Positions 50,590 to 62,718 of a stretch of DNA of 64,000 bases are shown here, piece after piece. Source of the DNA: Cristatella mucedo (taxonomy: Eukaryota > Bryozoa > Phylactolaemata > Cristatellidae); contig WPIO01000018.1 in NCBI GenBank assembly GCA_009760855.2, forward strand, positions 1,208,501 to 1,272,500, read 5' to 3'. Under the pieces are notes generated by a model, which was not told the origin of the DNA, searched no databases, and worked only from the letters and a program-made list of their open reading frames with translations. Both the position numbers and the translations under genes were made by a program. Positions within the stretch are counted from its first letter, which is position 1. Each line of letters begins with the position of its first letter.

Positions 50590-51900
50590 AGCCTGAAAAA
50601 TTACCACTATAATACTCTGTAAAGCCCAGCCTCGACTGACAGCCTCCATACCCTCACTAATGCAGTGGACCTGACACTCTGGAGTGCTCTTGACAAGCAT
50701 GATCCCATTAATTTTATTCGTGTACAAAGTCTTGGAGATTTCTTTCAATTTAAAAAAAAAACTTCAAAAGATGCGTTGCGTAAAGATCAGACTTGAACGC
50801 CGTTTCAAGAAATCACGATCTGATGCAGATTTAGTCGATTTCAAAGACTTCCTTCGAGTTTACACCGGGAAGTTAAAGAAAGCCAGGGCTTCTTTTTTCA
50901 CCAGAAAACTGAATTCCTGCCAGTCGGACCCAAAACAGATGTAAAAGACAGTAAACAATTTACTAGCCAACGCTGAGAGGTTTGACTACCCAGATATTAA
51001 CGGCAATATCCGAAACGTTTTCAGCCTTCTTTAAGGAAGCATTGTGCACATTCGTCCCTCCATAAAGCCCCCTCCGAGTAAAGCAATTGTGGACTCACAA
51101 CGCGTGACCTTCCTTGCAAGATTTTCCGAGGTTATTCAGAAGACTGCATTTACAGCTAGCCATTGCGTCAGATCCCTATCTAAGATTAGGAGCTGTCTTC
51201 CACGGTGGCTCGCAAAAGATGTATCTAGTTCCTTAGTTCTGTCTCGGCTTGATTATTGTAATTCCCTTTTGGCTGGGCTGCCAAAAGACGCTACTAGGCT
51301 ACTGCAGCTGGCTATGAATATGGCTGCAAGGCTGGTCTTCAAGTCTCAGAGGTTTGAGCGCGTGTCGCTTTTGCTAAAGAAGCTACGATGGATGCCGGTT
51401 GAGCAACATATACATAGCAAGGTTCTTACGCTGACCCACAAAGCCCGCCACGGCTTGGCTCCTTCCATACCTAGCTGAACTGCTGCACCAGTTTCAGCCT
51501 CCTCGTGCCTCAGGTCCGGTATGGACAATAAATTAGCTGTTTTCCATTTCTCTGCTTAAAGACCATTGGCGATAGAGGCTTTAGCTCTGCAGGTACTAAA
51601 CTGCGGAACACGCTACCACAATTCTTACGAAACGACAACTGCTCCCCTGCTGCCGACTGTAGCTCATCTTTTTTAGCGGTCCTGAGCTGCTACTTCTATG
51701 CTAATCACTACCTGAATTGCTGTTCTGACTCTGCTATGCTTCCCACTTTCTTTTTGTTGCGTGAGAGGATGTCTGTTGGCTACCAAATGCGTATCTAAAG
51801 CCGCTTAGGCTGTGAGTGAGCTAGACAAAACTCTCCTTCGTGACACCCACATAGTCTGTGTAGCTTTGTTGAGTTACAGACATAGATACAGTACATCACA
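50590..51900 (+). mobile_element. LINE-A copy with RT core deleted
   Basis: The N-terminal linker (KIRLERRFKKSRSDADLVDF, 50780) runs to FLARFSEV at 51130. It then joins directly to IQKTAFTASHCVRSLSKIRS and the C-terminus (SRLDYCNSLLAGLP). Roughly 340 codons including YADD are missing compared with 15520-17652. It ends in the LINE-A 3' UTR and a degraded (TACAT)n tail near 51890. Confidence 0.88.
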
Positions 51901-51904
51901 TATC

Positions 51905-53410
51905 AAAGCATCGTGAAATCGTCGCAAAGCTCCAATTTAGATTGCATATAGTTCTAGACTCATTTTCAAGTCCGCCCACAGAGTTTGCTGCCGTTGCCTA
52001 TGCGGGTTCTCAGACGATGTGATGCACTGCAAAAAACGGCAGTCTCCATGGCTAATACCACAATCCACTGCAACTGGCAACAAAAGATGAAGATGAAGAT
52101 GAAGATGAAGACATGAACATCACATTCTCAATGCTCAAGTTTAATTTTGAATACATATTACAGCACAATGATGTGCTTACAGGGAAACCAATTGATTTCA
52201 ACTCACTACAAAAATAGCGAGAAATGTAAGGTAATGGAAAACAGTGGCTCGGGCAAAAGCCGAAATTCACCACCACCAACAAACAGCCAATGCACCAGAA
52301 CTTGGCCACTTGAAGCGCTAATTTGGTTTGCTGCTTAAAGTGAACTGTTTTTAAAGTTGACCATGGGATTTTAATCCATTACGGACATAAAATATCGGGA
52401 AATGCACGGCAATTAAAATTGATTTACTAGACAGTCTTTCACCAGTCCTGCAATCGGCTACCCCTTCCATAACAAAATCGACCTGGAATTGGCTGGTTTC
52501 CTTTCGAAATCTCATTGCAAATAACATATCATTGTTTTAAAGTAATAGAAAATTTGCCGGTGGGCTCGAAAAGTCTCGCGCAAGGCAAGACAATCAACAG
52601 CTATGGCTGACCAAAAAACCGCCATCCATTACAAATGAACCATTATTAGCTTTGCCAAGCCCTAGCTTGGACTTTGTGCAGCTTATATGCTATTTTTGAG
52701 CACCCGAGAAATGCCACTGTGAAAACTCGATCTCGGACACGGCATTGAAATTGATTGCAAAAGCTCAAGGGTCAGTACTGCTATTCTCACAGCCATCCGC
52801 TCAAAATGTCAATGCAGCGATTCCACAATGCTCTAATTTTGAATGCACATTACCACTCACTTTGCTTAAAGTTCACTCACAAATATGTAACCTACTGGGC
52901 ATGTACAATTTCGGATAATTCATTGTATTGGACATCAGTGGCTCTGGAAAGTAATACAATCTATTACGACCTTTCGCAAGTCAATCAAAAGTGGCTAGGC
53001 AAAGCTCAAGTTTGGATTTCTTGTTGCTGTACACTCTATTCACGATGAAACCCAGAAATACCATCGTGGGTGCTAGTTCACTGATACTATATTACAATCC
53101 ACTGTAACGCTCCCGGGCCAATAAAGCTTTCTATTGAATCGGTCAAAAGTCAAGCAGAAATTAGCTGTTTGAAGCTCAAGTTTCAATTGAATATCACAGA
53201 ACACGGTCTTTTGAAATGCACCTACATTATTTCATCCCAATGAAAAAAATATAATATATCTTGAGGAATGCACTGAAGTCAGTAGCAATTGCTCGGGCCA
53301 GTGTCACAATACAGATGGACGCTTTACAATTCGTTGCAAAATAAACAGAAACCGATAAGCCCACATTTTGGCTGCAGGTTACACTGCAGTCTCTTCACGG
53401 TATACGAACA
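51905..53410 (-). repeat. Degenerate ~168-bp satellite, reversed, right block
   Basis: Repeated inverse motifs: ACCACAATCCACTGCAAC (52057), GGCAAGACAATCAACAGC (52577), TTACAATCCACTGTAACG (53090) and CAATTGCTCGGGCCAG (53287). They are diverged but spaced like monomers. A small (AAGATG)n run lies at 52085-52111. Confidence 0.6.
52085..52111. repeat. (AAGATG)n short tandem repeat
   Basis: Four to five hexamer units. Confidence 0.95.
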
Positions 53411-53414
53411 CAAT

Positions 53415-54115
53415 TAATAATAATAATAATAACAATAACAGTAATAATACACTTGATAAAGTGCCCTCAGATAACTCAATCTCTTTCTAGGCCCTTTACA
53501 TTTGCTGCAAAGGAAACAATATCGAATGGTGAGTGGTATCGTGCTTGATAAACCACAAGAAGAACATTGTTAGGGGTGACATGCACAGGGTCACCATGCA
53601 AATGTGGTTAGTGGCAGCAAGCAACAGTGTCAGCACGCATAAGCACACAAAGAAAGAATCACATGGACACACTAAATGCTGTCATAAATAGGTGCGTTTT
53701 AAATTTCTTTTTAAATGTGGTCTAGTCAGGGGATGCCGTGACAGAAGTCAGAAGTGATTTCCAGACTTTAGGAGCATGCGAACTAAATGCACGGTCTCCA
53801 AAGGATTTGAGGTTTGTACGAGTTATAGGTAAACAGTTAATTCCGAAAAGCAGGTGGTACAATGCTTGACCTGGTGGTGGAGTAGATCGGATAGGTAGGC
53901 TGAAGTCAAAGAATGAAGGGACCTAAAAGTGAGCTACAAAAACCTTGAAGTCGATGCCATGACACAGTGTATGCACGCATAAGCAAATAAAGGGTAAATC
54001 ACCGGAACCAACTAAATGGTGTCATAAATACATTTTTTTAGATGAATAGAGTTTTTAGTTTCTTTTTAAATGCAGACAAGTCAGGAGATGTCGTGATGCA
54101 GTGGAATTTCCGGCA
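53415..54115 (-). mobile_element. LINE-B 3' ends (two overlapping fragments)
   Basis: The tail at 53415-53450, hairpin, 3' UTR and ORF end run to about 53955. There a second partial copy of the same 3' UTR restarts (GACACAGTGTATGCACGCAT) and runs to about 54115. Confidence 0.8.
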
Positions 54116-54229
54116 GGACTTTAGACTTGTATCTCCACAGAGTCAGCACTCGTTCGAGTGGATTTACCTTATTAAGAATGTGCATAGCCAAGGTTTTGTC
54201 AAGTTCTGCTGCAGCAGCGTTTGATATTA

Positions 54230-54355
54230 TTGAATAGCGATTCCTTATTGAGCACCTGCCTTCTCACCTTGGCATCACGACCAATGTGCTGCGATGGTTT
54301 AGGTCTCACGTCAGTGGGTGATTTCATCGACTAGATGTTGACGGCTTTCACACCA
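54230..54355 (+). mobile_element. LINE-B RT fragment
   Basis: Reads LIEHLPSHLGITTNVLRWFR, the segment after RT motif 3, on the plus strand. Confidence 0.6.
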
Positions 54356-54535
54356 AGTCGAAACGGGATGTCCGAAATGCATAGACCTATTTGTATGGTA
54401 TATCTTTGTTTGTGCAAGCTTAAATTTGTTTCAATGCTGCTTAGCTAAAATTAGGCAGACCTTTCAGTGGTGCTAGTGCAATCGTCTAGAGTAAGGTCAT
54501 TGTGGAACAGGACACCCAGATGTTTTGCAGATTAA
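54356..54535 (-). mobile_element. LINE-B RT C-terminal fragment
   Basis: GTCGAAACGGGATGTC and later GTCTAGAGTAAGGTCATTGT parallel 2795-2940 in the same orientation. Confidence 0.65.
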
Positions 54536-55499
54536 ATCGGAAATATCCTGGCTGAGCCAATTTTTAAAGCTTTAAGTTTACATATTTCGGAGCCATACTT
54601 GGCTTCCTTTATAGGCGTCACTTCAAGAGAAGACATAGATAAGTGCAGATAGATAACACCAATTCTAGCCACGGCCAGAGTTTACTCCGGTGAGCTTGGC
54701 TATAGCTCATTCTTAGCAAATTTTAATCAAGCAATCCTTATCAATCTTGGAGTAGCCTTCCATTTGTTCGACATACGCTTGCTAGCGTTTTGTCCTGCTG
54801 GCGGCTTTTTATCTGAGTAGCTTTGTATCGTAGTGCCGCTGCACTGATCAGTGTTAAAATTTCTCTAGATTCATGGTTCAGAGTGATGCTATCGACTTCA
54901 CTAGCAAGCTATTCTCCAAACCAGCTCTACACGTCACATGACCAAGCCCTTGAAATGTGCACAAACATCAAGCATGCGCAATTTCAGGCTTGGCTAGATA
55001 CTTAAAAAAAGCGCTGTTTCATCGGACAACAATTTTCCAGAAAAGCAGGATCATATCAGGAGCTCTCTCTGGCCATCTCGTCGCCGGTCCCTATTTCTAT
55101 TTTAAAATGCTCGTCATTATTATTATTATTATTATATTATACATTATTATTTTCATTATAAACCCAGCTGCACTTTAGATTGAGATTCATCGTTCGATCA
55201 GCTCGCTCCTCCATGTATCTCAGAGGGCGTGACGTTTTCCTTAGTCTCAGTCTCTTTCTCTCAATCTGCGCATACATTTCTAAAAGCTTCACACGCTGGA
55301 CAAGCCAAACGACGCAGCGTTCTGACTGGTCAGGTTCCTTAGAGCAACCCGCCTGGTCAGGTCATCTACGTACATCTATTGAACTACGAAGACTCGGTTG
55401 AAATTCCTTTTTAATACTCACAGCATTTGCTCCGCTTGCATGCATTGTTCTTTCTAAACACACTTTCGCTAGAATTGTGCTTGTTATTGCTGAACAGTT
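54536..55499. other. Unannotated intergenic
   Basis: (ATT)n low-complexity at about 55117-55165. No exon or recognised element otherwise. Confidence 0.4.
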
Positions 55500-55582
55500 G
55501 AGATATTTTTTTTTTACAGCTTACGCCTGGTACCCAGAAAGGGATTTAGTTTTTTCAAGGGGCTATACAATTGTATTATTAT
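55500..55582 (+). mobile_element. LINE-B tail fragment
   Basis: AGAAAGGGATTTAGTTTTTT, GGGGCTATACAATTG and (ATT)n: a degraded hairpin tail. Confidence 0.55.
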
Positions 55583-55670
55583 TCTCTATCGAGTTACTTT
55601 ACATGTGCTAGAGGGCTCGAGTCCACAACCTTGTTCATTGTAGGTGAACAACTTACTTGTGTGGCCAAAA
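55583..55670 (-). mobile_element. SINE-1 head fragment
   Basis: ACTTTACATGTGCTAGAGGG and the inverted B-box GGGCTCGAGTCC with CACAACCTTG, as in the SINE-1 copies at 48713 and 62556. Confidence 0.55.
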
Positions 55671-55744
55671 TGGATTTTTCTTTATATTATATTACAGCCT
55701 TATAAGCAAATAAATAATACTCCAGAGTATTGATGTGAATTGAC

Positions 55745-56698
55745 AAAGATCATCTGAGGAGCCACTGAAGTGTGGGGTTCCCAAAGGCTCTGTGATTGAT
55801 CCCGTTCTTGTCACGGTTCATACTCTCCCTCTTGCAGATGTGATCGCCAAGCACAACCTAGGCTTTCACCTCTATGCGAATGACACTCAGTTGTACCTTT
55901 GCTTTGATCCCTCCCAGCTTTCCAGCACGTCGAATAATCTCAACTCCCTTGCTGCATTTATTGATGACATCCGCACATGGATATCAGAAAACTTCAAAAC
56001 TGAATGAAGATAAAGCCAGCCTTCTAGCTAATGTAAAATGAAGTGTAATTCGGAAATTGGAAAGCCTAACGCTCAAAATCGACTCTGCCAGCCTATCTCT
56101 TGTTAAATATGCAAGAAATCTAGGTGTTCCAAAGTGACCTTTCATTAGACAACCATATCAGATCCACAGTCAAGACTGTCTACTTTTCTTTACATAAAAT
56201 TTCTAAAATGCTGGCTTGCTTATAGAGGGATACCTCATCTTCATTGTTCGAAGAATTTGTAACGTGCCGTCACGACTTCTGTAACTCACTGCATGCTGGT
56301 CTACTGGCCCGTCCAATCAGGCGCTTGCAGCTGGTACAACACTCTGCAGCAAGGTTTGTCTGTCGTGAGAGTCGCAGTGGTCATATCCCACCACTTTTAG
56401 CCGACCTGCACGGGCTACCAGTCAAGCAACGCATCGACTTCAAGGTTCTGTCACTCACTTTTATTTTCCTTCATTATTTGTCTCCAGCCTACGCATCAGA
56501 TATACTGCCCCACTAAGCTAAGAAACGTAGCACGCGCTTTTCTGAATCAAATAGTTTACCTACCCGTCGTGCGAACCTCACATCCTTTGGTTACCGCACC
56601 ATTACTTTGCATGGTTCCAAAGCATGGAACTCACTTCCGAATGGGGTCTTGACACTCCCTGACTTGAAGGCATTTAAAAAGAAGCTAAAAACATCTAT

Positions 56699-56756
<58 letters not shown>

Positions 56757-56975
56757 AGCAATTTAGTGGATCCATGTCATTCACCCTTAGCGTACTTATG
56801 CGTGCCGAACTGTGCATGCTGCCACCAACTGTATTGACATGCTCACAATGTTCATGTTACCTCGAACCATGTTATGCTTATTGTCACGGAGCATGTCAAC
56901 ACTAATTATTCGATTGTGCTTTCCTTTGCAGCAAATGTAAAGTGCTTAGAGAGAGATTGAGTTCTCTGAGGGTAC
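55745..56975 (+). mobile_element. LINE-B copy, RT motif 4 to tail, decayed
   Basis: GVPKGSVIDPVLVTVHTLPL, then FHLYANDTQLYLCF, in which the catalytic YADD has become YAND. A broken stretch and the RT C-terminus follow (PIRRLQLVQHSAARFVCRES at 56316). Then come the 3' UTR interrupted by a microsatellite (56698-56757) and the hairpin at 56935-56972, where a SINE-2 abuts. Confidence 0.85.
56698..56757. repeat. (TA)n(TG)n microsatellite
   Basis: About 20 bases TA followed by about 36 bases TG inside the LINE-B 3' region. Confidence 0.95.
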
Positions 56976-57145
56976 CACGGTGAGCCTTGATGGCTCACTA
57001 GGTAAGGTGGTTGCTTTTCGCGCCCTCGGCCCCGAGGTCGTGGGTTCGAATCCTGCGGTGGGCGATCCTTTGTCGCCACTGCAAGCGGTGGCGATAGCCG
57101 TAAAGACTCTTAAATCGCTATAAAAAAAGAGGCTGTTAAATCATC
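56975..57145 (+). mobile_element. SINE-2, reference copy (tRNA-derived)
   Basis: Pol III promoter: A-box TGGCTCACTAGGT (56991-57003) and a perfect B-box GGTTCGAATCC (57043-57053). The body hairpin is TCGCCACTGC/GCGGTGGCGA, then GATAGCCGTAAAGACTC and a tail GAGGCTGTTAAATCATC. The head does not fold as a full tRNA and the tail belongs to no LINE seen here, so it is a SINE rather than a tRNA gene. The LINE hairpin on its left is cut at its junction. Confidence 0.82.
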
Positions 57146-57839
57146 TGGTATTTATTTTATTTTTTTACTATAAAAATGTATTAATAATTATTATTATTGT
57201 AAAGGGAGCTCAGTTGTATTCACTTACGAAAATATTTAGGCTAAATATTTGTTGAGTTTTTCGGCTGCTGAAGCCGACCACCACTCAAGCAAGACGAGTC
57301 ATCTATACAATAGGAGAAATGGCTGAGAGCATACCAACGTCAATAGAAAAGGTCCCCTGCTGCCTGTCACAGCCTCCAGGTGACAATGACATGTGTGTCG
57401 ACGCTAATGGAACCTAATTGAACTGACAGCTAATTGAGCGTGCGATCTATCTCACTATAACAACCCACGCTGCTCTACTCTGCGGCATATTTAACATATT
57501 ATATTATATATATATAAATATTATTATTATATATATTAATATATTATTATTATTATTATTATATATTATTATAAATATATATAAATATATTTAACACTTT
57601 ACCTCTGCCGATGAAAAGCGGGATGCTCCGCCACTTTAGCCGCAGTCGATGCAAAAGCTTGATCTTTGAACTCGCGCTATTTGCTTACTACCCAAAACAG
57701 CTTAATAGGGGCGTGTTCGTTCACTTGAAGCTTGCCAGTGAAAAGGTACATTTCTGGCGAGAAAGATTCGAAAAGCTGAGGCTTCAGCCTTGCTGGGCCC
57801 CATTTCGCCAGATTTTATAAATGGTTCAGAACAGGACGG
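57146..57839. other. AT-rich unannotated spacer
   Basis: A dense ATT/TA tract at 57488-57595. Nothing else is recognised. Confidence 0.4.
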
Positions 57840-60800
57840 TCAGATATTTATTTATCAACTTCTACCTGAGGGCTGTGGAGGAAGTTTCCAGGGGTGCGAA
57901 CTTTCAGTTTGCAGGTCACAAGTTTCCAGGGATATGAGCTTTCAGTTTGAAGGTCACTGCAAAGCCATTAGGAACCTTGTCAGTCGGACAAAGAAGCATT
58001 TTATATTAAGCATATTCCATTAGGTATAACACCGCACCTTAAAGAAAGTTCGAGGTAATACCTAATGCGTACTTTAGCTTTGCACAGCCTAGGTGCAGTC
58101 AATTTGCGACAGGTTGCAGAAGATTGCAGTATTGACATGGGCCATTGCCGCTGATTGCAATGCAGTGACTGAGAGCTAGCATTGCCAATAGAATTTCTTG
58201 GGTGCACCAAAAATTTAGTATTAACGATCGAGAAATCTAAATGGGAGCCCAGCATCGCCCATTCTATTTTTGATGGACCGTTAGAGATTTCCGCATTTTC
58301 CCAGGCAGTTGCCGTCGATTGCCACACATTTCCGTCGGATGTACGTTCACGATTGGTTGAAAGGATACGGTTGCATTTTTAATACAGCACACTTTTACGC
58401 CGGAAAAATTGGATCTTCTCTCACCAGTTTTGAATGTAATTGTAACAGACAATCATAGATTGCTGTATTGTCTCGGGCAATTGCCGTAGATTGCCATGCA
58501 TTGCCCAAGGTTGAATGCGAAAAATAACAGTACGTTCACCCATAGTGAGCGTTATGTGGTAGGACAGTTACAAATTCAAACAGCTAATTTCCAGAAAATT
58601 TGAAACAGATTACGGTAGAGGCTGGGCTATTGCCGTCGATTGCCCGTGCGTTGCCCTCGATTTTGCCTTTGTCGATTGTTTGAAAAGATGTGGCTGCAGT
58701 TTTAATGCAGTCTAGTGCAACACCCAAGAAAGGTTGGAGCTTCTTGGTGTAACTGTCGGTCCATTTGTAACGGACCGTAATGGTTTTCAAAATTTCCCGG
58801 GTCATTGCCGTCGATTGCCATGCGTTGCCATAGATTGAACACGCACAATGGGTCAAATTTATGCGCGCACAGGTAAATGTTACGTGGAATGAGCGTTGCA
58901 GGTTATTGCAGTCAATTTTGTCAATTTTCCACGGATTTCGCTATCGGCCCCTACCATTGCCGTTGATTGCCGTGCATTGCTGACAGCTAACAAGCATAGC
59001 ATCTCGAAAATGCCATGGTTTTACTTTTGACGTGCAGCGCGATATTATATGTACTGACAATTGAGGCTTCCGCGATGCCAATTTCTCTTCAATTGGCTGA
59101 GAAATGGAGCATTTGCCGGGGGCATTGCTGTCGATTGCCATTCATAGCTCGCGATTGTACATGCAAGATTTGTTCAATGGATTTGATTGCACTTTAAACA
59201 CAGTGCGCCGTGACAGGTAAGATATATTTAACCTTGGCCCAATCACTTTCCAGTGATTTGGGACTGATCATAACAGATTGCGTTATTTACCCGGGCCATT
59301 GCCGTCGATTGCCATGCATTGTCCTAGATTGAACGGCCAGAGCTGGTTAAAAGTATGTGAGCGTGCAGTGAGATGTTACGTGGAATGAGAATTGGAGCTT
59401 GGCACATCCGATTTCTCGTAGATTTTCCACGGATTTCGGTATTGGTCCCTGCCGTTGCTGTCGATTGCCGTGCATTGTTGACAATTAACGTGCAAAATAG
59501 CTTGAAAGTCCTACGATTTCACTTTTAGCACAAAAAATGTAAAATGCGATGACGATTGGCACTTCGTGCAGCCAATTTGTGGTCGACTTGTCATGGATTG
59601 TAGTGGGTTGCTGCTTCGAGCCGAGTCGTTTCCGTAGATTACCATGCATTGCCCGAGATTGTACTAGCACAATTGCTTAAAATGATGTGGTTAAATTTTC
59701 CCAGTGTGATTTGTAAAATGCTGCGAAATTGGAGCATTGCAAAACAGATTTCAGGGCATTTTGCATCAGATTGCTGAAGATTGCCATATTGGCCCGGGCC
59801 ATTGCAGTCAATTGTAGTGCATTGCTGCCGAACGGTTAAGAAAATTGCAGTGAAATTGTGCGATTACACAATAACCAAAAATTGGAGCAACGTGCAATCA
59901 CTATTAGAGCTTAAAGTGTACGTATTCTTGTCGTTTTTTGGCGGGTTGAGGTGGATTGACATATTGGCACGGGCAGTTGCAGTCGATTGCTGCAGAATGG
60001 TCGAGGCAATTGCAGTGAGTTCATGCAAGTATACAATAACTGAAGAGTAGAGCAGCGTGCAATCAAAACTAGAGCTTCTAGTGTACGCGCTCTAGTCGCT
60101 GTGAGGCGGATTGCAGCGGATTGAGGTGGATTGTGGTATGGGACCGGGCCATTGCATCGATCGCAATTCATTGCATGAGAACGCCAGTGCACAATAAAGC
60201 GAAATTTTATGCGTGCACTTTGAACTGAGTCTATTCCTATATGCAATGTCAATTAGAGCTTCGCGATGGCGATTTGAGTATGATTTGCAGTGGAATAGGG
60301 TGGATTTCGGTAGTTTTCCATGTCATTCTAGGCGATCGCCGCCCATTGCCACAGTGCGAGGATGCAACATTTTTTTTTAATTTTACGTGGTTGTGCACAC
60401 AGCAAGGTGAAATTTACTATGCAATGAAAACTAGAGCTTGGAGAAATCTATTTTGATTTTTTTTGCGGTGGATTCGGTGGATTGAAGTGGATTGCGGGAT
60501 TGGCCCGGGCTATTGCATTCGATTGCAGCTCACTGCACGCAAACGGCCGTGCCAATGCAAGTGAAGTTTTTTAAGTGCATATGTCGCAGAGTGTGCTGTC
60601 ATATGCAACAAAAAAGGAGGTTTTTGAACAGGATTTTTTTCGTTGCACAGTGGATTGGCCTGGGGCACTACAGTTTTATTTCAGTAGACTTCGTAAGAAC
60701 ACGTGAGCGGAATCCCGCGAAATTTTCTGGGTACATTGTACGTGTAGCACAGTTAGATATTCCAAACTTTTGTGAGCTGTGCGCAGCTGATTTGCAGTGG

Positions 60801-60900
60801 ATTTGACGGGAACTAGAATGGATTACAGTACAGGCGTCATGCGTCAAAGCTCATTTGTATAGATTAAATCAAACGTGTGCTACAATATTAGCCCACAATT
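57840..60900 (+). repeat. Degenerate ~168-bp satellite array, forward, about 17 monomers
   Basis: A core resembling TTGCCGTCGATTGCCATGC, often preceded by GGCCCGGGCCA, recurs at about 58144, 58305, 58477, 58628, 58803, 58954, 59122, 59296, 59453, 59626, 59799, 59973, 60149, 60332, 60509 and 60665. Spacing is 151-183 bp, mean about 168. Between cores there are weaker shared motifs (GGATTGNNGTGGATTG, TTGGAGC). Left and right edges are blurred by decay. No open frame crosses it. Confidence 0.85.
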
Positions 60901-61240
60901 TTGAGCTCGACAACGCTAAATTATGGTCGTTGCTAGCCGAATTAGAGTGAATTGCGATAATTCGTCGAACCCCAAAGCGCCGAATGAAATGCACGTTCAT
61001 CCGAGTGAATGCACCTGCCTCGTATGGTCCGTTTACCGTGCGGCACAGGTCGACAGCAATCGACTATTATTCAACCGGCCACTCTCTCGTGCCGAATGTC
61101 AGCCAGCATGTGCTCTTTGTGTACGGCCTCTGTAGGGCACGACGGTACTATGTTGTAGGTACTTAGAGGTGTCTAATTAGCTGAAGCCGAAAATGTTCGC
61201 CATCCTAAAGAGAACTTTAGCCTCCATGCTACACCGGCTG
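60901..61240. other. Unannotated spacer
   Basis: Nothing recognised between the satellite and the GA tract. Confidence 0.4.
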
Positions 61241-61660
<420 letters not shown>

Positions 61661-61693
61661 CGGAAACATCATGAATCCCACAGTGGTGGCGAG

Positions 61694-62530
61694 GGGCATT
61701 TCGATTACGATGTCGCGACTCGTGCCAGAGGACGCGCGCAGCGTCTTCCCTATCCGCCCAAACAGTTTGGCCGCCGGTGACGCTCGGCCGCGTTGCCGGC
61801 TCCGTGCAAACGTCCAAAGTTGAGTTGCTGACGTCCGCGGCGGACGCGCGTCTCGCTGCGCCGGCGTTTCCCATCGATACCGGTGGCGGAGCGCCGACCG
61901 AAACAAATGGTAGCTGACTTAAAAGCCCCGTTTTTATTGCGGCAGGAGATCACTTGCTGTTATCGTAGCGCTTACAGTGTGGGCAGCTAAAGATCTGCCG
62001 CACGACTCGAACCGTGAAGAACGAGCGCTTCAACTACAGGCTACGACGCGGTGCACGAGCGGTCTACTTTGTCGTGCCTAGCGAGCGCTGCCTCTCGCTC
62101 GGACCGATAAGAGTCTCGAGCGGAGAAGCTCGCTGCGCAGCCGCTGCGACGCTTTCGACGCTGCGTGCAGGAGGCGGGCGCCTTCGCTTCCGGTGCGCCG
62201 AACCGACGCCGACGGCTTCGCGGCTGAAAGTGGGACGCCCTTCCTCGTCGTTCGATCGCAATTCATCGCAGGATTATCCGCATGTCGGTGCCAGCGATCT
62301 AAAAATGCGCGCTCGAAAAAAATGCGTCCACGATTAAGCCGTCGCCGCCACCGCGGCGGCAGCTGTGCTAATCCGGCTAAGCCGCCGAGGTCTCAGTCGC
62401 TTTCCGGCTAAAGTGCGCCTACGCCTCTTCCACCCCTCCGAGTACCGAGCCTTTGCCGCCGCCGCCGCCACCTTCGCCGCCCTGCCACGAAGGCCACTCA
62501 GTGTCTTTGTCGGGCTCGCTGTGCGACTCC
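61694..62530. repeat. Large GC-rich inverted repeat, left arm
   Basis: Reverse complement of 63176-64000 with high identity by eye. Examples are CGATGTCGCGACTCGTGCCA (61709) against TGGCACGAGTCGCGACATCG (63970), and GGATTATCCGCATGTCGGTG (62272) against its inverse near 63409. CpG-rich, with (GCC)n runs at 62340-62365 and 62455-62480. No recognised protein or RNA. Confidence 0.92.
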
Positions 62531-62555
62531 ACGCTCGTACGCGTTATAAGTAAAC

Positions 62556-62718
62556 ACGATTCATTCGTATAGCGCCATCAGAGAACTTCATCTCTATGCA
62601 CGTGCTTCGCATATGCCGCGTGGCTGGAGCCCACGACCTCGGTCATAAAATACGTTCGGCTTCACTTAAGTCGTTAAAGGCAAGCAAATCAACTACTGGG
62701 CTAAACCAGCTCAGCATA
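62556..62718 (-). mobile_element. SINE-1 in the spacer of the inverted repeat
   Basis: ATTCATTCGTATAGCGCC, the GAGAACTTCATCTC core, GCTTCGCATATGCC, the inverted B-box GGCTGGAGCCC, and the head TGGGCTAAACCAGCT. It lies between the arms and has no partner on the other side, so it arrived after the inversion or only on this side. Confidence 0.75.

Noticed and set aside
57001-57053. Possible tRNA gene (perfect B-box GGTTCGAATCC)
   Set aside because: A- and B-box are present, but I cannot form the acceptor and anticodon arms. A shared tail follows in another copy at 31181, so this is a SINE head.
57840-60900. CRISPR-like or array-type repeat
   Set aside because: The period is about 168 bp with diverged units and no short exact repeats with unique spacers. 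The sequence is animal DNA.
61750-61953. 67-codon frame repeated at 63744-63947 as a conserved small protein
   Set aside because: It is duplicated only because the inverted-repeat arms are copies. Several frames in both arms are equally open, so there is no coding evidence.
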